A stretch of DNA of 64,000 nucleotides from a virus, in the IMG/VR virus record IMGVR_UViG_3300006928_000001, positions 43,824 through 107,823 of that record; one strand, 5' to 3'. Positions 24,930 to 32,047 of this stretch are shown here, one piece after another. Positions within the stretch are counted from its first letter, which is position 1. Every line of letters starts with the position of its first letter. Position numbers and translations under genes: made by a program. A model generated the notes under the pieces. That model did not search any database. It saw only the letters and a list, made by a program, of their open reading frames with translations, and had not been told where the DNA came from.

Positions 24930-25345
24930 CAGTCATCCCAACCTGAGAGGTTTTCAATCCTGTGTACCGCTTCTACGTTACCTGATAGCATAGCGTGAGT
25001 CAGCATCAGGTGTGTTGCGTCCTTGTACTCTTCTGAGTAGACTACCGATGGTCTCTTGCCTTCTTGGCAGAACTCGAGCGGTAGTTTCTCTATGACAGAT
25101 GGGTCGATGAAGTCAACGATTGACTCAGGCAGGTTCAGCATCGCCTCGACCTGCCAGTAGTCAGCGTCTGGACGGTTGGTGTTCCGCGCCTCTTCTTCGT
25201 CCTCTTCGATTTCTTCTGGAGTTCTGTCGCAGAAGTTGTCGTGGCGGGTGTATGACAGTTGACCACACCGTTTGCATGGAACCATGCCGAGGGTGTCGGC
25301 GCGGATTTGACAGATGAAGATGTCTGGCATTTCTAGTTGTGCCAC
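24929..25345 (-). CDS. Zinc-ribbon protein of unknown function
   Basis: The 138-residue product has ICQIR and CKRCGQLSYTRHDNFC near its N-terminus, a possible zinc knuckle, then an acidic helical region. GTG at 25345 is the first start; the ATG at residue 6 is an alternative. It overlaps both neighbours. Confidence 0.6.
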   Translation of the reverse strand: MAQLEMPDIFICQIRADTLGMVPCKRCGQLSYTRHDNFCDRTPEEIEEDEEEARNTNRPDADYWQVEAMLNLPESIVDFIDPSVIEKLPLEFCQEGKRPSVVYSEEYKDATHLMLTHAMLSGNVEAVHRIENLSGWDD

Positions 25346-25686
25346 CTTTCATTGATGTAATCATACTTGATGACGCTGCCTTCGAAGAACAAGTAGCTTT
25401 CTGGTAACAGGTCAGGTGGAGGTTCACACTTCGCTTCTGCCAGGCGCTTGAGTTCGCCTGGCAGGTTGTTGAGGTAGCACTCGTTCCAGTTCTCGTCGTC
25501 TGGGTCGATGCAGATGGAGTCTCCGTTCGGAGATGGGTAGAGGTGGAACGTTGCTTGCATTTTCAACTCACAGTATACATCAACCGGGTCACATACGCTC
25601 ACCCAGATGATTCCCCACACAGCATGTACCAAGGCGTCCACCATGTCATTGCCCGTTTCTGGTTTTAGCGTGGAGCACTTTGTCAT
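25333..25686 (-). CDS. Hypothetical protein
   Basis: The 117-residue acidic product has a hydrophobic stretch near residues 18-32 and several cysteines. It is not recognised. It has an AAAAGGACATG leader. Confidence 0.6.
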   Translation of the reverse strand: MTKCSTLKPETGNDMVDALVHAVWGIIWVSVCDPVDVYCELKMQATFHLYPSPNGDSICIDPDDENWNECYLNNLPGELKRLAEAKCEPPPDLLPESYLFFEGSVIKYDYINERWHN

Positions 25687-25698
25687 TTACATGTCCTT

Positions 25699-26355
25699 TT
25701 AGTCTGTGACTACAAGTCTTCCTGTAACACTCTCATAAATAAGATCCATCATCGTAGAATCGTAGGGGGACTCATCTGGAGTCATGTTTTGCTCGATGAG
25801 CAGGAATCGTTGTGCTGCCAGATAGGCATCCTCAGGCGTACCATCGTCACAGACGTATTCACCGGCTGAGGGGTGGCCTTCCGGGCACTTGATGTGCCGA
25901 GACCTCCATGGTGCCTTCGCGTGAGCTGCCTCATGGACAGTTGCGACACTCAACTGCTCAGGAGATGAGTATCTTGGTGAGCGAAACACCACACGTCGGC
26001 CGGAGTAGTAGATGGCTGCTTTGTGTGTTGCGCCTGGGTCATACTCAGGTGAGACTTCAACTTCGTCGAACTCAACCAGGCTGTCACCGTAGTAGTCTTG
26101 GTCTGCTACCAGGAGCATGTGCCATGTAGTGAGGAGGGCGTTGATGTCGTCTTCGTACGCGTCGTATGGTTGATTGTGTGAATCAATCTGCAGGTTAGCA
26201 TCTGCCGCGATGCTGTACGCGCAGTCTCCGGTTGGAGGGAGTGCTTCGAACGCGAGATGACGTTGATTTTCGCAAGAATCAAGCGTGGCACTGATGTCCA
26301 ACTGGTAGTCGCTGGAACAGGCTGCGAATACTAGCAAAGTTGTGATACTGCGCAT
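25699..26355 (-). CDS. Lipoprotein with zinc-protease signature (HExxH)
   Basis: The 218-residue product begins MRSITTLLVFAACSS, a short signal peptide with lipobox FAAC and lipidation at Cys13, so the protein should be anchored in a membrane after export. HEAAH at residues 141-145 is an HExxH zinc-binding helix, followed by RSRHIKCPEGHPSAGEYVC, where His or Glu could be a third ligand and two Cys a disulfide. A secreted or membrane-anchored metallopeptidase is likely. Phage lipoproteins often act in exclusion of other phages or in changing the cell surface (family knowledge, not shown here). It has an AAAGGAAATG leader. Confidence 0.65.
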   Translation of the reverse strand: MRSITTLLVFAACSSDYQLDISATLDSCENQRHLAFEALPPTGDCAYSIAADANLQIDSHNQPYDAYEDDINALLTTWHMLLVADQDYYGDSLVEFDEVEVSPEYDPGATHKAAIYYSGRRVVFRSPRYSSPEQLSVATVHEAAHAKAPWRSRHIKCPEGHPSAGEYVCDDGTPEDAYLAAQRFLLIEQNMTPDESPYDSTMMDLIYESVTGRLVVTD

Positions 26356-26379
26356 GACATTTCCTTTCTGTTTAAAGAG

Positions 26380-26703
26380 TTATACCTTCTTTGCGAGCAG
26401 CCCGTCATCACCCCAAGACAGGACGAGACTAGCTTTTTCGAGCCTTCTGGAACTGAATGTATCCTTCTTGACATTTCTCAGTTGTCCGGGTAGGTGGTCT
26501 AGAAAGTCACACGCTTCTTCCAAGCTAAAGTGATGATAGTTTCTTAGGGCCGTAATTCCGTCAGCCCTATCGGCACAGTCGATGACTGTTACCGTGGACG
26601 CCATGTTGTTGGTGGTGATAAGCACGTCGGTCAGAGCTAGAGCAGAAGCCAGGACACGTCGTAGGTCCTTCAAAGCGAGCAGTGGGTCGTGCACTTCCAT
26701 CAT
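26380..26703 (-). CDS. Hypothetical protein, weakly L7/L12 C-domain-like
   Basis: The 107-residue product starts at the ATG at 26703 (GGAGAA site). The open frame above it is low-complexity and non-coding. A pattern from about residue 40 (VTVIDCADRADGITALRN then SLEEACDFLDHLPGQLRNV) recalls the ribosomal L7/L12 C-terminal domain, which has the order strand, helix, helix and is found in some phage proteins. The likeness is weak and not verified. Confidence 0.45.
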   Translation of the reverse strand: MMEVHDPLLALKDLRRVLASALALTDVLITTNNMASTVTVIDCADRADGITALRNYHHFSLEEACDFLDHLPGQLRNVKKDTFSSRRLEKASLVLSWGDDGLLAKKV

Positions 26704-26758
26704 TTCTCCAATTGGTGGTTGGTTGGGGTGTAGCCCAGGGGTCAGATTGGTCCATTGG

Positions 26759-26782
26759 TGGCCAGATTGGGGTGATCTGGCC
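26759..26782. repeat. Perfect 8-bp hairpin
   Basis: GGCCAGAT-TGGGGTG-ATCTGGCC followed by ATTTTAGG. It lies just upstream of the 26380-26703 gene on the minus strand. It may be an operator or a terminator on the plus strand. Confidence 0.4.
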
Positions 26783-26788
26783 ATTTTA

Positions 26789-26815
26789 GGGGGTTGGGGT
26801 GGGGTAGGTTGGGGG
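26789..26815 (+). repeat. G-quadruplex motif
   Basis: Four G-runs of four to five bases with loops TT, T and TAGGTT lie on the plus strand. This fits the usual rule for intramolecular G-quadruplexes. It is next to the candidate origin. Confidence 0.45.
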
Positions 26816-27000
26816 TTGGAAGTTTCGCAGGGCTCAGAAATGGACTGGTAAAAAGCAGGAGGTTTGCTGAGTGTTTTTCTTAAGTAAAGCAAGAGGGTTT
26901 GCTGGGTGAGCTGTAAGAGAAGCACGGGCCGTAGGTTCGTCTGGCAAGTTGTCTGCTAACAGGTTGTCTGCTGTTCGACTAATGGGTTGTTACCTGTACC

Positions 27001-27294
27001 ATACACACGCGGACGGCTAGACAGCCCCAGCAAGCTTTTTCTCTTTCTCTTGGTCTCTCTTATTTAATCACTCAGAGTATTTAAGTTAAATCTGATCAGA
27101 TGTCTGATATAGAATACAGTAACAGTATTATGTAATTGACCTCGAGAACAGTATCAGAACAGGTATCAGATATATAAGGTTGAATACTGTTACAGAAGTC
27201 GTAGTCTGAAGTGATACTTTCTGACCTTGTCTCGAGAAAGAGCAAGAGAAAGAGAAAGAGCTGGTTGGGGCTGTCTAGCCGTCCGCGTGTGTAT
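27001..27294. repeat. Long inverted repeat around an AT-rich iteron-like core
   Basis: The first 29 bases (27001-27029) are perfectly complementary to 27266-27294, and the match continues with few mismatches for about 30 more through a pyrimidine tract (TTTCTCTTTCTCTTG). The enclosed 175 bases are AT-rich. They contain AATAC-AGTAACA-GTATT, an inverted copy AATACTGTTAC (27183), the palindrome TCTGATCAGA, and GTATCAGA twice. This architecture suits an origin of replication or a strong regulatory site. Confidence 0.5.
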
Positions 27295-27391
27295 GAGGTT
27301 GGCGCCACAGACGGCAGAGTTGTTAATATCAGCATTCTGGGCCAGTTTCGGCCGTGTGGAACACCTAAACCCCAACCCTTGCCGTTGTGGT

Positions 27392-27772
27392 TTAGAAATC
27401 ACCCTCGATAATCCGGTGTCGGGCGATCTTTTTGGCATCATCAACATTGACGACGTCGTACTCGAAATCACCGTAGAAGTGCTGCCACTTCCATTCGTCG
27501 GTGTCGCGGTAGTGAATAACCACTACTCCACGGCGTTCGAAGTTGTCACTGAACGTCGCAGCCTCTCGGCCATCGCGTGGGCCTACCTTGATATGGACTC
27601 GGCTTATCGACTCTTCGAACGTGGAGACCAATTCGATATCATGGAGTGCCCTAGCGACAGCCTGGTGGACAGACTTTTCGTCGTCCGTAAGGGACTCTAG
27701 AGCAGCCTTTCGCTTGGCTTCGAGAGCCTTTTGAGTGGAGTCGATTTGGTTGGCGATGAATTCGTCGAACAT
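27392..27772 (-). CDS. Hypothetical protein
   Basis: The 126-residue product has a helical, charged N-terminal half and a beta-rich C-terminal half (HYRDTDEWKWQHFYGDFEYD). It is not recognised. It has an AAAAGAGGTAAACC leader, and its stop lies about 100 bases from the inverted repeat at 27.29 kb. Confidence 0.65.
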   Translation of the reverse strand: MFDEFIANQIDSTQKALEAKRKAALESLTDDEKSVHQAVARALHDIELVSTFEESISRVHIKVGPRDGREAATFSDNFERRGVVVIHYRDTDEWKWQHFYGDFEYDVVNVDDAKKIARHRIIEGDF

Positions 27773-27818
27773 GGTTTACCTCTTTTGATTAGACTAATCA
27801 GTTTAATTATGCTATCTT

Positions 27819-27840
27819 GTGGACAAGTTTTGGCCTACGA
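27819..27840. repeat. Direct repeat, copy 1
   Basis: GTGGACAAGTTTTGGCCTAC plus GA. It differs at three positions from the copy at 27927-27948, 108 bases away. Confidence 0.5.
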
Positions 27841-27926
27841 CTGGGTAGATTCGTTGGTATTCGTGAGTGGTCGAGTGGGGTCGATTGGTAGACTGGCTGG
27901 TCTTTTTATGAATTCGGATGGGCTTC

Positions 27927-27948
27927 GTGGACACTTTTTGGTCTACGA
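27927..27948. repeat. Direct repeat, copy 2
   Basis: GTGGACACTTTTTGGTCTAC plus GA; see copy 1 at 27819. Confidence 0.5.
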
Positions 27949-28110
27949 GGTGAGTTCTCGTTGTATTAAACCAGGCGGTCTATTAATGAGGTTCATAAGG
28001 TAGGCGCGCGGGCGATTTTGCGACTTGTCGTGCGGCCCTCGATCAACCATGCCCCAACCTCGCGCATCGTTTTTCGCACTCTCCACAGTCCAATTTCGCA
28101 CTCAACACAA

Positions 28111-28311
28111 TTACGCCTTGCCTCGGCGCGCCCTCCGATTGTGCGGCGGACGCCAGGCCGGCACCTCTTCGGGCCACCCCACCACGCACATCGCGAACAT
28201 CAACGCGTCAGGCCTCAGCTGAGGATGCTTGAGCTTCGCACGGTACATGTGGAGCACCCGACGGCTCTGACTCTCGCGAGAAAGAGCGTCGGTGATGATG
28301 ACATCAATCAC
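28111..28311 (-). CDS. Small basic protein
   Basis: The 66-residue product is strongly basic, ending in HNRRARRGKA. A GTG start overlaps the upstream stop (GTGA), which is the main support. The base composition is GC-rich compared with the genes around 20-27 kb. It is not recognised and could be a chance frame. Confidence 0.4.
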   Translation of the reverse strand: MIDVIITDALSRESQSRRVLHMYRAKLKHPQLRPDALMFAMCVVGWPEEVPAWRPPHNRRARRGKA

Positions 28312-28601
28312 TGCGACACCACAAAGTGCACCGTGGTGGGCACCCCACAAACATCGACGTTACTGTGCAGGTTGCCATGCGGAATAACCTTGGCGTATCG
28401 CTCGTGGTGACAGGACTCGAAGTCGAATGCCTCACCCACACCAGCCACGGCCAGAGCAAGGTTATGCTCGTCTCGCGGCCAGTGGACACGCATTCCGACA
28501 ACGCGGCCCTTTTCGTCCTCAGCAAGATCGAACTCAACGGTCAGCTCGATGCAGTAGTAAAAACCGAGGGCGATGAATGCGTTTTCAACTGGGTGAGTCA
28601 T
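28308..28601 (-). CDS. Hypothetical protein
   Basis: The 97-residue product is beta-rich with several His and Cys residues near its end. It is not recognised. The leader AGGAGGTAAAC is identical to that of the kinase gene at 28930-29394, and a TATACT box lies 17 bases above the ATG. Confidence 0.65.
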   Translation of the reverse strand: MTHPVENAFIALGFYYCIELTVEFDLAEDEKGRVVGMRVHWPRDEHNLALAVAGVGEAFDFESCHHERYAKVIPHGNLHSNVDVCGVPTTVHFVVSQ

Positions 28602-28617
28602 GTTTACCTCCTATGAT

Positions 28618-28623
28618 AGTATA
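28618..28623 (-). promoter_or_regulatory. Candidate -10 box TATACT
   Basis: The minus strand reads GGTTATACTATCATAGGAGGTAAAC then ATG in two parts; the TATACT is at the place expected for a promoter with a very short leader. A related GTTACACTACCGTAGGAGG lies above the kinase gene. Confidence 0.4.
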
Positions 28624-28661
28624 ACCCGTACGAGCTACGCTACCAGAGTTTTTTCGAAAAT

Positions 28662-28904
28662 CTATTCGAATGAACCGTGCATCACGGTAATGTACCACAC
28701 ACCGTCACCGTGCTTGACAAATCGAACCACACCGTTTGGGATGGTGGCTTCGTACGTCGAACAGTCAGCACGAATGCGTTCGAGCTTTGTGTAGTAACAC
28801 CGCTCAACATCAGCCTGAATGCCCGCAGCCTCTTCGGCTGAGAAGATCATCGTGAGACTGAGTTTGACACCGCGCTCAACAGACAGGATGGCTTGCCAGA
28901 ACAT
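28662..28904 (-). CDS. Hypothetical protein
   Basis: The 80-residue product starts at the ATG at 28904, which has a perfect AAGGAGG site. The open frame extends upstream over the kinase gene in another frame, but this is a shadow. It has a helical centre and a beta C-terminus. It is not recognised. Confidence 0.6.
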   Translation of the reverse strand: MFWQAILSVERGVKLSLTMIFSAEEAAGIQADVERCYYTKLERIRADCSTYEATIPNGVVRFVKHGDGVWYITVMHGSFE

Positions 28905-28929
28905 TGGTCTGTTCCTCCTTGAAAGAGTT

Positions 28930-29394
28930 CTACTTGCGCTCCCACGGCGGGCGGGTGTCACCACCAACCCAGTCGTGCTCGTACCGGTCCCGCATCCGAG
29001 CGATGGCCTCCACCGGCACACCGTGCGCGTTCCTGGCGGCCAGCTCTTCGTTGGACAGTCCACCGTCGAACATGTCGAGGACGTGCACCCGAGCACCGAG
29101 CTCTTCGGCGAGCTCCAGATAGGGCTGCATCTCCCAACGCTGGGTGAAGGTGTTCGAGACGATCGCCTTGCCATGACTAACAAGCGCCTGACGGGTCTTA
29201 CCAAGGCACCAGGCGTGCGCCTCGGGCAGCTTCTTCGGGTCGAAGTTGTACTCGCCAGTATCGCGGTCGACGAAGTACATGTCGGCCTCGACCATTTCGT
29301 GACCGAGCATCCCGGCCACGGTCGTCTTACCGACGCCCGAGAGCCCGCGGACGAGAATCAAGACCTTCTTACCAGAAAACTCAGTGTTGTCCAT
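28930..29394 (-). CDS. P-loop kinase (AAA_33 / zeta-toxin-like group)
   Basis: The 154-residue protein has Walker A GLSGVGKTT at residues 17-25, a following VEADMYFVDR acidic strand, and an AHAWCL..ALVSHGKAIVSNTFTQ segment. This is the layout of small predicted kinases related to polynucleotide kinase, T4 Pnk's kinase part and NEDD4BP2-like ATPases. It probably phosphorylates a nucleic acid end or a small molecule; the substrate cannot be read from sequence. The leader is AGGAGGTAAAC. Confidence 0.8.
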   Translation of the reverse strand: MDNTEFSGKKVLILVRGLSGVGKTTVAGMLGHEMVEADMYFVDRDTGEYNFDPKKLPEAHAWCLGKTRQALVSHGKAIVSNTFTQRWEMQPYLELAEELGARVHVLDMFDGGLSNEELAARNAHGVPVEAIARMRDRYEHDWVGGDTRPPWERK

Positions 29395-29410
29395 GTTTAC
29401 CTCCTACGGT

Positions 29411-29416
29411 AGTGTA
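29411..29416 (-). promoter_or_regulatory. Candidate -10 box TACACT
   Basis: The minus strand reads GTTACACTACCGTAGGAGG just before the kinase gene. It parallels GTTATACTATCATAGGAGG before the 28308-28601 gene, so the pair likely shares one promoter design. Confidence 0.35.
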
Positions 29417-29457
29417 ACACACTTTTCGAAGCTGTGTACAAACTTGTCGTGCTTTTT

Positions 29458-30276
29458 CTACAGAGGACGCACGTCCACATCATCACCGGTGATGCACGAC
29501 AGCCGTTCGCCATCATTTCCATGAAGCAAAACGTACATCTCCGTGTTGTACACATAGACCTCACGGTCTTCCTTCGTGTACCCACAGAGATCGAACACCC
29601 TCTTGCAGCCAGGGTCAGGATGGACCATGACTTCGGTGATGATCATCCGCTTGTTGCGGTGAATGACCACGTGGACCTCATCATCAATCCAGATCGGGTC
29701 GTCGTCCTCAAGGCACCCAGGGTCCACGAGCACCTTGGTCAGGTTACCCTGGTACACCTCGAGGAATTCTCGAAGCATCTCCCACTCAGTTGAGCCTGGC
29801 CCTTCGATCGGGTCGTCGTCAGACTGGACGTCCTCGGCGGCCTTCAGGCAGGACAGGGCCTCGTCGACATGCTTGAGCGAGTGGATCGCGTAGTCCGCGT
29901 AGTCGAACTCCTTGATGCCAACGTGGAGACCATTCAGCTCAGGCACGAGCTCTCCACCCATCGGAGTGCCCGATCCATCGCGTGGTCCCTCGGCTCTGTA
30001 TCCGAGCGTCTCGTCACTGGTGTTGGAGATGAAACCATCATCCCACTCAACCTCAGCGACGTAGGAGACGAACGACTCATCATCGATGATGTCGACTTCG
30101 ACACAGTCGATCAGCTTGCCAACCAGGTGTGGGTGCGATTCGCACTTCGTAACCCTCAGTTGGTACCAGGTAACACCCGCGGCGGTCGCTCCGTTCACTT
30201 CGACCTCCAGGCCGATCAGCCAGGAGCCGCGAACGTTGATGTCGGTCTTGTGATGAAATGCTCTGTTTTGTGTCAT
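29458..30276 (-). CDS. Hypothetical protein
   Basis: The 272-residue acidic product has an N-terminal beta-rich part and a helical centre (HSLKHVDEALSCLKAAED) before more strands. No domain is recognised. The leader is AGAGAGGTAAC. It sits in a more GC-rich stretch (28-30.7 kb). Confidence 0.65.
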   Translation of the reverse strand: MTQNRAFHHKTDINVRGSWLIGLEVEVNGATAAGVTWYQLRVTKCESHPHLVGKLIDCVEVDIIDDESFVSYVAEVEWDDGFISNTSDETLGYRAEGPRDGSGTPMGGELVPELNGLHVGIKEFDYADYAIHSLKHVDEALSCLKAAEDVQSDDDPIEGPGSTEWEMLREFLEVYQGNLTKVLVDPGCLEDDDPIWIDDEVHVVIHRNKRMIITEVMVHPDPGCKRVFDLCGYTKEDREVYVYNTEMYVLLHGNDGERLSCITGDDVDVRPL

Positions 30277-30299
30277 TTGAGTTACCTCTCTAGACTAGT

Positions 30300-30596
30300 T
30301 TAGAGACTAGACTTATTATCAATAGTAGGTTGCCACGAAGGTGTGGACGGACCCTCATGACCGGAATGGTCAGAGTGTTCCCAGTACGTCCCGTCCGGTT
30401 CGATCAAAGCGTTGTAACCTTGCTCTTCAGCCAGGTCGAGGGCAGCCGAGAAGGCCTCATCTTCGAAGTAGTCCGGGTAGCGGTCGACATCATCACCTCG
30501 AATCGGCGCGTCGTGCACTTCACCATCCGAGAGATGCAGGCGAACCGTGTCAGACTCGATTCGTTCGTACTTGACGACATGAAGCAGCTTGCTCAC
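30300..30596 (-). CDS. Hypothetical protein
   Basis: The 98-residue acidic product with a His-rich C-terminus is not recognised. It starts with GTG, whose bases overlap the stop of the small membrane protein gene (GTGA). Confidence 0.6.
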   Translation of the reverse strand: MSKLLHVVKYERIESDTVRLHLSDGEVHDAPIRGDDVDRYPDYFEDEAFSAALDLAEEQGYNALIEPDGTYWEHSDHSGHEGPSTPSWQPTIDNKSSL

Positions 30597-30748
30597 TTGG
30601 ACCCCCTGAACTGTCGCCAGGCCGAGACAAACAGGTTGATGAGCGCGAAGGTCACACTGACCATGCCAGCCAGGAGCATCAGGCAGGCGACCATGAACTT
30701 GACGAGCAGAAGGCCGATGGTCAGAACATTTTTGATGGTGTCGATCAT
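30593..30748 (-). CDS. Small membrane protein (51 aa)
   Basis: The 51-residue frame encodes a hydrophobic protein: residues 7-42 form one long or two short membrane segments (LTIGLLLVKFMVACLMLL then GMVSVTFALINLF), with a basic end. The ATG has GAGGTAACC upstream and the stop overlaps the next GTG start. The role is unknown. Confidence 0.6.
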   Translation of the reverse strand: MIDTIKNVLTIGLLLVKFMVACLMLLAGMVSVTFALINLFVSAWRQFRGSK

Positions 30749-30763
30749 GTTGGTTACCTCAGA

Positions 30764-31039
30764 CTAGTTGTTGAAGAAGTTGGCCACATCGGCCGAGTGA
30801 GCTCCCACATTGACCTTCATCTTGCCATTGTGGTTGGGCTGGTCATCCGTGAGATCAGCCTTATCGATACCATACAGGCTGCACAGGTCATTGGCTGTTC
30901 TCTCGCGCTCATCATCATTGAGCTCACGAGCTCCCAGACTCAGGCCGAGCAGGAAGGCCTTGCGTTCAGCCTTGGTGTTCAGTCGCTCGAGGTTGTCCTC
31001 GGCGAGCTTTCGGAAGGTCAGTCGGTCGAGCTTGGTCAT
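30764..31039 (-). CDS. Hypothetical helical protein
   Basis: The 91-residue product is helical and highly charged in its first 60 residues. It is not recognised. The leader is AGAGGTAACC. Its start overlaps the end of the next gene upstream. Confidence 0.65.
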   Translation of the reverse strand: MTKLDRLTFRKLAEDNLERLNTKAERKAFLLGLSLGARELNDDERERTANDLCSLYGIDKADLTDDQPNHNGKMKVNVGAHSADVANFFNN

Positions 31040-31320
31040 TTGGTTACCTCTTCGGTTTGTTGGCTGGCTAGCCAGGTTTCTTTATCAATTTGGCCAATAA
31101 TCCGTTTCTTATACCAGAAACGGATTATTTGGTTTTTCTTATCGAATTCCGTTGTTACCCCAGCTTTATTTGCTAATTTAGCGGCGGGGTTGATTTGACG
31201 GATTTTGGCCCCTTTACGGTGCACCTTCCAAACGTCGGACGGGCCCCACCCTATAGAGGATGCGCCATTCTGGGCATTTTCTAGACCCCTTTCGGGGTCA
31301 TACTCGACGGTGGAAACCAT
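31036..31320 (-). CDS. Hypothetical protein, coding sequence contains a perfect hairpin
   Basis: The 94-residue basic product has no recognised domain. ATG 31320 begins MVSTVEYDPERG; a further ATG upstream is possible. Within the gene the DNA for NQIIRFWYKKRIIGQ forms a 13-bp inverted repeat (31096-31129), so codon choice has kept both a peptide and a hairpin. Confidence 0.6.
   Translation of the reverse strand: MVSTVEYDPERGLENAQNGASSIGWGPSDVWKVHRKGAKIRQINPAAKLANKAGVTTEFDKKNQIIRFWYKKRIIGQIDKETWLASQQTEEVTK
31096..31129. repeat. Perfect 13-bp inverted repeat inside a gene
   Basis: AATAATCCGTTTC (31096-31108) and GAAACGGATTATT (31117-31129) with an 8-base loop. On the plus strand it is followed by TGGTTTTTCTT, as in a terminator. 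Confidence 0.6.
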
Positions 31321-31367
31321 AGGTACACACTTTATCACGGGTTGGTCGAAAACAGGGGCTATAAACG

Positions 31368-31411
31368 AAATAACCCCGGTAAATAGCCAAAGGGCTAATC
31401 CGGGGTTATTT
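31368..31411 (-). terminator. Strong hairpin, probable terminator
   Basis: AAATAACCCCGG (31368-31379) pairs perfectly with CCGGGGTTATTT (31400-31411), with a second stem TAGCC/GGCTA inside. It overlaps the stop codon of the 31406-31735 gene, and a T-rich stretch follows on the minus strand. Confidence 0.6.
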
Positions 31412-31735
31412 CTTTTGGTTTTTAATCAGGTTTCGGTTTTGCTGACGTTGCCTTTCTGCTAGTCGTTTGTGCAAATCCGAATGTTTGGAAACTTGGAATT
31501 TACCAGCGTTTGGGGCTGGATATTTCCTTTTCCATTCGATATCAGTTAGCCATTTACGGTCGTTAGCATCCCATGTCCATTCTAGAGATATTCTAGATTC
31601 TTTAATTGGAATCCATACCGTTTGCCCACTAGGGGCTTTCCACGGGAACCGTTTACCAGTCTTTACCCGATAAGTTAGGGTTCTGGTTTGGCCGTGGAAA
31701 GCCCCTATATATTCTGGTTTAGGCAATTGAGGCAT
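31406..31735 (-). CDS. Small basic protein
   Basis: The 109-residue product is strongly basic, with a helical tail (LHKRLAERQRQQNRNLIKN). It is likely to bind nucleic acid (inference). Its ATG overlaps the upstream stop (TAATG), and its stop lies in the terminator hairpin. Confidence 0.65.
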   Translation of the reverse strand: MPQLPKPEYIGAFHGQTRTLTYRVKTGKRFPWKAPSGQTVWIPIKESRISLEWTWDANDRKWLTDIEWKRKYPAPNAGKFQVSKHSDLHKRLAERQRQQNRNLIKNQKK

Positions 31736-31935
31736 TATGCCGCCAATTGGTCAAACCAAATTTTATCGAGTACGGCTGTTACCTCCATTTGGACGATATA
31801 GGTTAGCCAATCCTCCGGATGATACCAATCCTCCAAAAGTGGGGTTATATACTCCATTACAATCTCCCCATTATAGTACGCAATAAGTACACGTTCGTTG
31901 GGGTCGATATGGTCAATTTGGGCGACACTCCACAT
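31735..31935 (-). CDS. Hypothetical protein
   Basis: The 66-residue acidic product is not recognised. The start at 31935 has TTGGAGG before it. It follows the large hairpin at 31.97-32.02 kb. Confidence 0.6.
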   Translation of the reverse strand: MWSVAQIDHIDPNERVLIAYYNGEIVMEYITPLLEDWYHPEDWLTYIVQMEVTAVLDKIWFDQLAA

Positions 31936-31967
31936 ATTTACCTCCAATTTGGGTTGGTTTAGAAACC

Positions 31968-32015
31968 CAAATAGCCCTTGGATTAATCATATGACTAATC
32001 CAAGGGCTATTTGGG
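31968..32015 (-). terminator. 19-bp perfect hairpin
   Basis: CCAAATAGCCCTTGGATTA (31968-31986) and its complement (31997-32015) enclose a 10-base loop. It separates the 32048-32452 gene from the next one. GGGGCC-CTAA-GGCCCC (32013-32028) is directly beside it. Confidence 0.6.
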
Positions 32016-32047
32016 GCCCTAAGGCCCCACCAGATAACCAATCTGGT

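Larger units (their letters stand above)
26704..27391. other. Non-coding region, candidate replication origin
   Basis: About 690 bases without a convincing gene. From left to right it holds a perfect hairpin (26759-26782), a G-quadruplex motif (26789-26815), a direct repeat of GTTGTCTGCT (26948 and 26963), and a long inverted repeat (27001-27060 against 27236-27294) around an AT-rich, repeat-bearing core. Weak open frames here are low complexity. Confidence 0.45.
27773..28110. other. Non-coding region with near-direct repeats
   Basis: No gene is seen in these 338 bases. There are two 22-base copies with three differences (27819-27840 and 27927-27948: GTGGACA..TTTTGG.CTACGA), and on the minus strand two copies of GAGTGCGAAA near 28.07-28.10 kb. 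These may be promoter or operator repeats. Confidence 0.4.

Noticed and set aside
26704-26925. Upstream extension of the 26380-26703 gene
   Set aside because: Low-complexity Pro/Gln sequence over a hairpin and G-quadruplex; a good ribosome site lies at the shorter start.
27227-27700. Plus-strand frame of 157 residues beside the inverted repeat
   Set aside because: It runs across the repeat arm and antisense to the 27392-27772 gene, with no ribosome site.
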